In this document: positions 34,658-40,405 of the stretch, piece by piece
Layout: each line of letters starts with the position of its first letter
How positions within the stretch are numbered: the first letter of the stretch is position 1
Source: Clostridia bacterium
GTDB taxonomy: Bacteria > Bacillota > Clostridia > Oscillospirales > UBA644
NCBI GenBank assembly: GCA_017623595.1
Contig: JAGAOU010000044.1
Span: 132,914 to 173,318 of the forward strand
Reading direction: 5' to 3'
Length of the DNA: 40,405 nt
Made by a program: the position numbers and the translations under genes
Notes under the pieces: model-generated
The model's database searches: none
What the model was told of the DNA's origin: nothing
The model's input: only the letters and a program-made list of their open reading frames with translations

Positions 34658-35452
34658 TTACGCCTGCCCCAAGAGTTTTTCGGCATTTTTGTGGTAAATA
34701 GCTTCTCGCTCGTTGTCGCTTAATCCCAAGGTGTTCAACAACCGCAACTCCATTTCCGCTGTGTGCCAGGGTGTATCCGTTCCGAAAAGCATCTTGTCCG
34801 CTCCGTGGGCTTCCAGAATCTTTTCCGCATAATATTTCGGCATCTGTCCGTAGCCAAAGGAGGTGTCAAACCAAAGCTCTTTTCCGCACAAATGCTTCAG
34901 TACGTCTTCTCCGCACCCGCAGCCGCCCCAATGGGCCGCCACCACGGGAGTATCAAACCACTTCAGTGCTTGCTCCATTTTTTCGGGCGTGGCCCCGTAG
35001 GGCGGGGGAAATCCGATGTCCCATCCCGCATGAAAAACGGTTATCAGTCCCATTTGAGAGATTTTTCGGTAGAGAGGCTTCCATTTCGGATCATCTACGT
35101 GAAATCCCTGATAATCGGGATGAAGCTTGATGCCTTTTAATCCCAGGTCCTTGATTCGTTCCACTTCTTCCAGCATGTCCGCGGCTCCCGGGAAGACCGA
35201 ACCGAAGGCAATGATTCCGTCGGTTCCGTTGACCGATGCGGCGAAATCATTGACGCTGTGCTGCTGCTTTTCATTGGTTGCGATGTTCAGCACTACGGCG
35301 CAATCCACGCCGTCACGAGCCATGTTTTTCTTTAGTCCTGCCACTGTGCCGTCGGTATAGGGGGTCAGCCCGCCCGAAACATAGGATAACTTATCGATGG
35401 CCTTTTGTGCGATTTTGTCCGGGAAGCAGTGGGTATGGAAATCAATTAACAT
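34658..35452 (-). CDS. Amidohydrolase family protein (amidohydrolase_2 type)
   Basis: A 264-residue TIM-barrel metal-dependent hydrolase or decarboxylase. Metal and catalytic blocks are FHTHCFP (His6/His8), GIKLHPDYQ, VFHAGWD, AAHWGGCG and GTDTPW. It resembles small amidohydrolase_2 proteins (the ACMSD/gamma-resorcylate decarboxylase group), whose substrates are varied. It is cytoplasmic. It follows mgtE with an 18-nt gap and is probably co-transcribed; no functional relation to magnesium is known. The downstream side runs into the ribU promoter region without a clear terminator. Confidence 0.9.
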   Translation of the reverse strand: MLIDFHTHCFPDKIAQKAIDKLSYVSGGLTPYTDGTVAGLKKNMARDGVDCAVVLNIATNEKQQHSVNDFAASVNGTDGIIAFGSVFPGAADMLEEVERIKDLGLKGIKLHPDYQGFHVDDPKWKPLYRKISQMGLITVFHAGWDIGFPPPYGATPEKMEQALKWFDTPVVAAHWGGCGCGEDVLKHLCGKELWFDTSFGYGQMPKYYAEKILEAHGADKMLFGTDTPWHTAEMELRLLNTLGLSDNEREAIYHKNAEKLLGQA

Positions 35453-35470
35453 GGGGGAGCCCTTCTTGGT

Positions 35471-36865
35471 TTATATCAGATTGATCAACAGCAGCCAGGC
35501 CAGGCCGTAGTAGGTCACAACGGCCACAAGGTCGTTGATGGTTGTGATAAAAGGACCGGATGCTACGGCAGGGTCGATGTTGCATTTTTTCAAAAGAATG
35601 GGGATTGCCGTTCCCGAAATGCTGGAGAGCATCATGGAAATGGTCAGTGCGATTCCTGTGCAGAGGGAAACGGCAAAGGCGAGGGATGCCGCTTCACCCT
35701 TCAGAAGGAAGAGATAGAGGCCGATCAGAGCGAAGGAAATAATGCCTAAGATGCTTCCGTTGAAGAAACCGATCCGCGCTTCCTTCAGAATCAACTGAAA
35801 CTTTTGTTTTCCCGTCAGATTCTCATCCATCAGAAGACGGATGGTGACCGCCAGAGATTGGGTACCAACATTACCTGCCATGCCCAAAATCAGGGATTGG
35901 AAGGATACGATCAACGTCAGATCCGCAACCACGCTTTCAAACATTCCCACCACACTGGAGACCAAAAGTCCCAGCCCGAAGAGTATCACAAGCCAGGGGA
36001 GACGTTTGCCGATGCTTTTGATGGTAGGCTCTTGAAGATCTTCTTCGGCCGACAAGCCGCCCAGCTTTGCGTAGTCTTCGCCGATCTCGTCTTCGACCAG
36101 TTGGGCAAAATCCTGTGCCGTCAATACGCCCCGCAGTTTGTTTTCCGCGTCGAGAACGGGAATGGAGTCCTCCGAATATTCCCGCAGGGTGTCCATACAT
36201 TCGTCGATGGGCTCCGTTGCGTATACATAGGGGTAGGAAGTCATGATAATGGAATCCAACTCATGGTTTGATCGGGCAATGATCAAATCCTTCAGATCAA
36301 TGGCTCCCACAAAGGTTTCGTCCTCGTCTACCACATAGATGGTGGACACATTGTCATTCTCTGCCGCCTGCTCCAAGAGAGAGGTCATGGCTTCGGGAAC
36401 TGTGCATCCGCTTTTGACCGAAATATAATTCGTGGTCATCTTACTGCCGATTTCGTCTTCATCGAAGGAATCCAGCAGGGTGATTTCCCGTTTCGGTTCC
36501 TCGGGCATCAGCTCCATGACGGTATTCCGTTCCCACTTTTCCAACCCTTTCAGGTAAGCAACAACCGTGGAAACCTCTAAACGGGATAGTATTTCTACCC
36601 GCTTGCGCATGGAAAGCTCTTCCAGATACAGATAGAGGTCATCGGCATATTCCAGGACATTTGCTAAGGTCTCGATATCCAGGATTTTGTAGAGCTTGCT
36701 TCGTTCTTCCTTGTGCAGAACGGTCAACGCCGCCGCAATATCGTTCTCATGGTAATCCAAAAGGCGTTCCCGCAGCAGCTTGGGGGCAAGGTTGCTCTTG
36801 ACGATGTCTGCAATCTCGGTTTTGTAATCGGGATGCAGGGTCAAAGCATTTGTTTCTGCATTCAT
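35471..36865 (-). CDS. mgtE: Magnesium transporter MgtE
   Basis: A 464-residue Mg2+ channel: N-terminal helical domain (about 20-140), two CBS domains (about 143-205 and 208-265; MTTNYISVKSGCTVPEAM, IMTSYPYVYATEPIDECM), the plug helix and five membrane helices (about 290-460). The pore motif GNVGTQSLAVTIRLL is intact, and acidic residues in the N and CBS domains are those that bind Mg2+ and gate the pore. AAGGAG lies 9 nt before the ATG. A promoter about 280 nt upstream gives a very long leader that contains a small ORF and several hairpins, one of which overlaps the ribosome site. Confidence 0.96.
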   Translation of the reverse strand: MNAETNALTLHPDYKTEIADIVKSNLAPKLLRERLLDYHENDIAAALTVLHKEERSKLYKILDIETLANVLEYADDLYLYLEELSMRKRVEILSRLEVSTVVAYLKGLEKWERNTVMELMPEEPKREITLLDSFDEDEIGSKMTTNYISVKSGCTVPEAMTSLLEQAAENDNVSTIYVVDEDETFVGAIDLKDLIIARSNHELDSIIMTSYPYVYATEPIDECMDTLREYSEDSIPVLDAENKLRGVLTAQDFAQLVEDEIGEDYAKLGGLSAEEDLQEPTIKSIGKRLPWLVILFGLGLLVSSVVGMFESVVADLTLIVSFQSLILGMAGNVGTQSLAVTIRLLMDENLTGKQKFQLILKEARIGFFNGSILGIISFALIGLYLFLLKGEAASLAFAVSLCTGIALTISMMLSSISGTAIPILLKKCNIDPAVASGPFITTINDLVAVVTYYGLAWLLLINLI

Positions 36866-37140
36866 TGTTCTTCTCCTTTACAATATAGAATACCCGTAAA
36901 GGAAACGTTTTTGCAGAAAAACGGCATAAAAATACCGTTGGCCTCTGCAAAAGCCTTTCCGTTACGTTTTCGGTTGCTTTGGAGATGGACAACGGTTTCA
37001 ATTTTTTCGCAATGAGGCGATCAGAACAGAGACAGCATTGCATCCGCCCGGTTCTGAACAAATATGAAACCATAGTCCATACTTCGCTCGCAACTGCCGT
37101 CCATATTCTGACCTCACAAAAATGATATACGGTTTCCCGC
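36866..37140 (-). ncRNA. Structured 5' leader of mgtE, not a recognisable M-box
   Basis: Transcribed from the promoter at 37147-37175. Three structures are visible on the minus strand. (1) GTGAGGTCAGAA (37117-37106) can pair with TTCTGATCGCCTCAT (37026-37012). (2) TTTTGCAGA/TCTGCAAAA (36952-36944 / 36917-36909) encloses an inner hairpin AACGGTAT/ATGCCGTT followed by TTTCTG, which alone looks like a terminator. (3) CCTTTAC/GTAAAGG (36902-36896 / 36881-36875) overlaps the mgtE ribosome site. In other Bacillota mgtE is often under an M-box Mg2+ riboswitch; I could not match that consensus here, so this may be a different kind of leader. Confidence 0.55.
37021..37104 (-). CDS. Candidate 27-residue leader ORF upstream of mgtE
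   Basis: ATG at 37104 has GAGGT 6-7 nt upstream and opens a 27-codon frame (MDGSCERSMDYG... ending ADAMLSLF, TGA at 37023-37021). The ribosome site lies in the left arm and the stop codon in the right arm of the leader stem (1) described for the mgtE leader, so translation and folding should exclude each other. This is the geometry of a regulatory leader peptide, as in enterobacterial mgtL, but no similarity to that peptide is seen. It could be a regulatory uORF or chance. Confidence 0.45.
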   Translation of the reverse strand: MDGSCERSMDYGFIFVQNRADAMLSLF

Positions 37141-37146
37141 TTTCTT

Positions 37147-37175
37147 ATTATATCACATTTTTTTTTGTTTGGCAA
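37147..37175 (-). promoter_or_regulatory. mgtE leader promoter
   Basis: Minus strand TTGCCA (37175-37170), 17 nt that include an A-tract, TATAAT (37152-37147). Confidence 0.75.
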
Positions 37176-37232
37176 CACCTGAAAATGAAACTTTTTTGTG
37201 TCACGTGGTTTTGCGTTATTGTCTATAAAACG

Positions 37233-37260
37233 AATACTCCGACTGCCTTATCGGAGTATT
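37233..37260 (-). terminator. Hairpin terminator after the metallopeptidase gene
   Basis: AATACTCCGA and TCGGAGTATT form a perfect 10-bp stem with an 8-nt loop; on the minus strand CGTTTTA follows. It lies about 30 nt beyond the metallopeptidase stop codon. Confidence 0.65.
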
Positions 37261-37291
37261 GTTCCATATGTCTTGCAAAAGCTTTTTTGTG

Positions 37292-37774
37292 TTATGGATG
37301 TTCTCTTGTCTCTGCATATTTTTTCAGTAGTTTTTTTGCACAGCGGCGAGCCTGACATTCTGAGTCTCGTTCTGTTTTTTGAATCCCATTAATCCATTGG
37401 AAATAATGGGTCAATTCATGCGCAATCACAGTCAGAATTGATGCAAGTGCTTGATCTCTTCCGATTTCTTCCTTCAGTTCTTCGTAATCCCCTGTTGCAA
37501 TTCGGATATACGGTTCAATGGTATGTTGAAGAGGCTCAAAAAAGGTCCCCACAACAAGGTCTCCGTCTTTCGCTTTGATCCGATCCTGTTTTTTTACATA
37601 AACGGGAACTCTCAACGGGAAGGTGTATTGACTACGCAGCCATGTAGCGAATCGTATGCAGGCAGTTTTTACTTCCTGAGAAACTCCTTTATCAAAGCGA
37701 AGCCGCAAGCCGAAACGGCGATGCCGAGAAGAGGGGAGATGCTTTTTCCAATCTTGAAGAGTCCAGGGATTCAT
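37292..37774 (-). CDS. Small zinc metallopeptidase-like protein (HELTH motif)
   Basis: A 160-residue protein with HELTH at 119-123 (two zinc His and the catalytic Glu) and a downstream acidic/Cys block (ERDSECQARRCAKK) that should provide the third ligand. The arrangement resembles SprT-like and related minimal zincins. No signal peptide is seen; the N-terminal 50 residues are very basic (SSRHRRFGLRLRF), suggesting nucleic acid or membrane contact. GTGAG precedes the ATG. It stands alone with a terminator downstream. Whether it is an active peptidase and on what substrate cannot be told. Confidence 0.75.
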   Translation of the reverse strand: MNPWTLQDWKKHLPSSRHRRFGLRLRFDKGVSQEVKTACIRFATWLRSQYTFPLRVPVYVKKQDRIKAKDGDLVVGTFFEPLQHTIEPYIRIATGDYEELKEEIGRDQALASILTVIAHELTHYFQWINGIQKTERDSECQARRCAKKLLKKYAETREHP

Positions 37775-37885
37775 GGTTGTCTCACTTTCTGTCGTGATGA
37801 TCGAAGGCGTTAATATGATGCTTACATTTTATATTATAACAGACATTTTTCGTTTTGTCAACGATCTATTCATTCAAAATTTTAT

Positions 37886-38108
37886 TTGACGTCTGTATAT
37901 AGTGAAATATTATACTTGTGCCGAATGTGAAATAATTTCCTACGGAAATCATGAAATATTTCCCTTCGGTTGATGTGATATGAAATTCGCCCCTTCACAT
38001 TTGCAAAGCAAATATTTCACAGCGAAGCTATTTCATATGGCGAAGCCATATTTCACTCGCCGAAAGCGAATTTCATTGAAAAAAGCACTTCTTCCGAAGT
38101 GCTTTTTT
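37886..38108. repeat. Hairpin array separated by ATTTCA spacers, ending in a terminator
   Basis: A non-coding stretch of short inverted repeats joined by ATTTCA(C/T) or TGAAAT: ATTTCC-tac-GGAAAT (37935-37949), ATTTGC-aaa-GCAAAT (37999-38013), AGC-gaa-GCT (38021-38029), ATATGGC-gaa-GCCATAT (38035-38051) and TCGC-cgaaa-GCGA (38057-38069). It ends in a perfect intrinsic terminator, GCACTTC-ttcc-GAAGTGC with A6/T6 flanks (38079-38108). At the left edge TTGACG (37886-37891) and ATTATA (37909-37914), 17 nt apart, could be a promoter. It could be a small RNA of about 190 nt, a REP/MITE-like element or debris of a mobile element. The flanking 37775-37885 and 38109-38240 show no gene. Confidence 0.65.
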
Positions 38109-38240
38109 CTGAGTTGACCCAACAATTTCGAACCTTTGCATCAACCAAGCAAAAATCCCAAAACAGCAAAAATAACTGTTGGACACAATATCAAAAACCA
38201 TATGTATTTATTACAACTCAGTTTGATATCTTTATTGTGG

Positions 38241-39083
38241 TTATAGGACAAAATTACAACCTCCGGTGTTGCGATAATCCCGCGGTGATAATCCCGTGTG
38301 CTTCTTGAATATTCGACTAAAATAAAAGCTGTCCACTATCCCGCAAAGAAGCGAAATTTCACTTATGCTATAAGAGGTATTCGTCAAAAGATAGCGCCCT
38401 TTATCAACAGCAAGAGCAATATAATACTGTTGAGGTGTAATTCCCATTGAATTCTTGAAAAGTTTCAAAAAATAATCTTTACTCAACCCGCAAAGCTGGC
38501 AGAGTTCTTCATTGGTGTGTCGATTTTGATTATCTGCATGCATAGCAATAATAGCCGGGCGAATTTTTGACACATCATCATCCTTCTTTTCGCTACTATT
38601 TATTTTCTCTGCTATCCTCGCAAATAATGCAATCAATCTGCCCTCATACAGAAGCTCGGTAAACTCTCGGTTGGTAATTGCTTCATGAGAAGAGCCGCGA
38701 CAATAATACTCAAATTCGGGGAACACGCCCACACAGTAAGATCTTTCTTTAAAAAAAGATAACATTCGTTCTGCCTCACACCCCGAAAAATGAATCCAAA
38801 AATATGTTGTCGCATCGCCGTTGCCTCTATATATTTGTGCTTCCCCGGGGCGAAAAAGGCAGATCCTTCCCTCTGACAAAATGTGCTCATTTCCATTTTT
38901 TCCAACAATAAGCCGTCCACGCTTTACATATATAAGTTGATAATCCACTCGCCCACTCTCGCGGTATGTTTTTATGTCTGTAATGTCTTCATAATATCCG
39001 AAATTGTTTACGCTGATATAATTATTACTGACAGCTTCAGTGCTGTCTACTTTTTTATAGAAAAATGAATACAAATCGCTCAC
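38241..39083 (-). CDS. AraC-family regulator, divergent from the GH35 gene
   Basis: A 280-residue regulator with an N-terminal AraC-binding cupin (about 25-130; YVKRGRLIVGKNG, GRICLFRPGEAQIYRG, YFWIHFSG) and a C-terminal double HTH (about 180-276; NEELCQLCGLSKDYFLKLFKNSMGITPQQY and SISEISLLCGIVDSFYFSRIFKKHTGLSPRDYR). GAGGTGA precedes the ATG. It is divergent from a GH35 beta-galactosidase, so it most likely activates that gene in response to a galactoside. Codon use is more A/T-ending than in the housekeeping genes here, and the gene sits just beyond the hairpin array, which together hint at an accessory insertion. Confidence 0.93.
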   Translation of the reverse strand: MSDLYSFFYKKVDSTEAVSNNYISVNNFGYYEDITDIKTYRESGRVDYQLIYVKRGRLIVGKNGNEHILSEGRICLFRPGEAQIYRGNGDATTYFWIHFSGCEAERMLSFFKERSYCVGVFPEFEYYCRGSSHEAITNREFTELLYEGRLIALFARIAEKINSSEKKDDDVSKIRPAIIAMHADNQNRHTNEELCQLCGLSKDYFLKLFKNSMGITPQQYYIALAVDKGRYLLTNTSYSISEISLLCGIVDSFYFSRIFKKHTGLSPRDYRNTGGCNFVL

Positions 39084-39092
39084 CTCGCGTTT

Positions 39093-39121
39093 ATTTTAAC
39101 ACAAAAAAACGTTTTTGTCCA
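39093..39121 (-). promoter_or_regulatory. Promoter of the AraC-family gene next to GH35
   Basis: Minus strand TGGACA (39121-39116), 17 nt, TAAAAT (39098-39093). On the plus strand the GH35 gene has TATAAT at 39167-39172 but no good -35, as expected for an activator-dependent promoter. Confidence 0.6.
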
Positions 39122-39219
39122 TGTTTTTTCTTTTTTTTTGCTATGGTTATTTTTGAGAGTTTTTGTTATAATTGATATCGTAATATTTTCAAAGCAAAAA
39201 AACAAAAAGGAGAAGCACC

Positions 39220-40405
39220 GTGAGCATACTGACTTTTGATAAAAACAACTTTTATCTGGACAAGACACCTTTTCGCATCATTGCGGGAGATATCCATTAT
39301 TTTCGTATCCCCCAAAATCGCTGGGAGCATACGCTTGATATGGCGCTTGATTTTGGACTGAATACCGTTCAAACCTACGTTCCGTGGAATGCGCATGAAT
39401 ACGCGCCGGGAAAATTCGACTTTTCAGGTATGCTTGACCTTGAAAAATTTCTGGCCCTATGCCACAATAAAGGACTCAAGGTTCTTCTGCGCCCTTCGCC
39501 TTACATTTGCTCAGAGTGGGATCTCGGCGGTCTGCCGGCATGGCTCCTAAAATACCGCGAGATGGTTCTGAGATCCTCCGACCCAGAATATCTCGCGGCA
39601 GTCAAACGTTACTATAATCATCTGATACCCATATTTCTGCCGTATTTGTCAACCAACGGCGGTCCGATCATAGCAGTTGCTGTTGAGAATGAGTACGGCT
39701 CATACGGCAACGATCATCAATACCTTCGTGCTCTTGCGGATATGTTAACCGAAGGAGGAGTCAACGTTCCGCTTTATACAACGGACGGTGATAGCGAGCA
39801 AATGCTCACCTTTGGCAGAGCGGATGACGGTATGTTTTTCGGAGTAAACTATCGTGCGCGCCCTAACACCACGCCTCACGCAAAAAAAATGGCGCAAAAA
39901 AACGGAGATAATATGCCCTTTTTTATCGGGGAATTCTGGAGTGGACGCTCAATGCATTGGGGAGAGCCCTTCTATCATCGAGCTCCCGAAGAAGCAGCCA
40001 TTGCTTTTAAGGAAGCTCTTGAAGCAAATGCTAATGTGTGCTTTTATATGTTTGCCGGAGGGACAAATTTTGGATTTATGGGCGGTGCCAATATTGGAAA
40101 ATCATATTCACCAAGACCCGGCACACCTTCCCGTTATATCCCACATACCACATCATACGACGTTGATGCTCTCATCAGTGAAAACGGACAACCCACAAAA
40201 AAATACTTTCTGTGCAGAGACGTTCTCGACGAATATCTAAAAAAAGAGAAAAGGCCCCACGTTTATTACATTCCCGAAAAGCAATCTGTTTCCGTCGTGT
40301 TTTCCGAAACAGCAGACCTGTTTGAAAATCTTGACGCTCTGACAGAGAAAAAAGATTTTTCTCTAATTCCTAAAACAATGGAGGAATACGGACAAAATTA
40401 CGGTC
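39220..40405 (+). CDS. Glycoside hydrolase family 35 beta-galactosidase, 3' end outside the window
   Basis: The frame runs from GTG at 39220, with AAAAGGAG 7 nt upstream, to the window end: 395 residues of the N-terminal catalytic barrel and the start of the following domain. GH35 signatures are IIAGDIHYFRIP near the N-terminus, PWNAHEYAPGKFDF, RPSPYICSEWDLGGLPAWL, VAVENEYGSYG (acid/base Glu) and FFIGEFWSG (nucleophile Glu), then YMFAGGTNFGFM. It has no signal peptide and so acts in the cytoplasm on imported beta-galactosides. The divergent AraC regulator probably controls it. It gives the cell a second galactosidase of a family unrelated to the GH42 enzyme at 6.7 kb. Confidence 0.95.
   Translation, partial: MSILTFDKNNFYLDKTPFRIIAGDIHYFRIPQNRWEHTLDMALDFGLNTVQTYVPWNAHEYAPGKFDFSGMLDLEKFLALCHNKGLKVLLRPSPYICSEWDLGGLPAWLLKYREMVLRSSDPEYLAAVKRYYNHLIPIFLPYLSTNGGPIIAVAVENEYGSYGNDHQYLRALADMLTEGGVNVPLYTTDGDSEQMLTFGRADDGMFFGVNYRARPNTTPHAKKMAQKNGDNMPFFIGEFWSGRSMHWGEPFYHRAPEEAAIAFKEALEANANVCFYMFAGGTNFGFMGGANIGKSYSPRPGTPSRYIPHTTSYDVDALISENGQPTKKYFLCRDVLDEYLKKEKRPHVYYIPEKQSVSVVFSETADLFENLDALTEKKDFSLIPKTMEEYGQNYG

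Noticed and set aside
36866..37140. M-box riboswitch
   Set aside because: Expected for mgtE, but the conserved core blocks of the M-box could not be found by eye, so it is kept only as an unclassified leader.
36747..37178. A 143-codon minus-strand frame covering the mgtE leader and start
   Set aside because: It overlaps the mgtE start in another frame, begins upstream of the mapped promoter -10, and has no ribosome site; the shorter uORF with a ribosome site is the better candidate.
37886..38108. CRISPR array
   Set aside because: Units are short hairpins of different sequence with no constant repeat/spacer lengths, and no cas genes are present.

Overview
The window looks like the chromosome of an anaerobic, probably gut-dwelling, Gram-positive Clostridia member (Bacillota). 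The signs are a SpoIIR gene (endospore formers), PyrR, an FMN riboswitch of the Gram-positive type, two ECF-transporter S components, a glycyl radical enzyme with its activase (oxygen-sensitive chemistry), consensus TTGACA/TATAAT promoters, strong AGGAGG ribosome sites and many intrinsic terminators. No tRNA, rRNA, CRISPR array, phage gene or transposase was seen.

Layout. 1-4.6 kb: the end of a YtqA/YhcC-type radical SAM gene faces a leftward operon of a Sel1-repeat protein and two tandem OpgB/LtaS-like phosphoglycerol transferases. 4.9-9.8 kb: a large membrane-anchored protein of unknown function, then a GH42 beta-galactosidase coupled to a parallel beta-helix protein. 10-13.7 kb: a lipoprotein, then a vitamin B6 salvage locus (pyridoxal/pyridoxamine kinase, ECF S component, small radical SAM protein) divergent from a PdxR/MocR-like regulator that lacks its C-terminus. 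13.8-20.7 kb: pyrR alone, a DUF368 polyprenyl-phosphate transporter, a pduL-iscS-iscU-mnmA operon (sulfur transfer to Fe-S clusters and tRNA), and ligA. 20.8-24.7 kb: GTP-type PEP carboxykinase, a second beta-helix protein and a YhcH-family sugar protein. 24.8-29.6 kb: an XRE regulator, then an AraC regulator divergent from a glycyl radical enzyme and its activase. 29.6-32 kb: DUF2461, SpoIIR and a HAD phosphatase. 32-34.6 kb: an FMN-riboswitch operon (ribU, alpha/beta hydrolase, GtrA, zinc-ribbon membrane protein). 34.6-37.8 kb: mgtE with a long structured leader, an amidohydrolase and a small metallopeptidase. 37.9-38.1 kb: an array of short hairpins. 38.2 kb to the end: an AraC regulator divergent from a GH35 beta-galactosidase that runs off the window.

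The genes suggest a saccharolytic anaerobe that takes galactosides and other glycans apart (GH42, GH35, two beta-helix proteins, YhcH), scavenges vitamins B2 and B6, and may carry out one specialised radical reaction under AraC control. The least explained parts are the AraC/glycyl-radical locus with a perfect 16-bp inverted repeat over its two promoters, the roughly 275-nt mgtE leader containing a 27-codon ORF, and the hairpin array.
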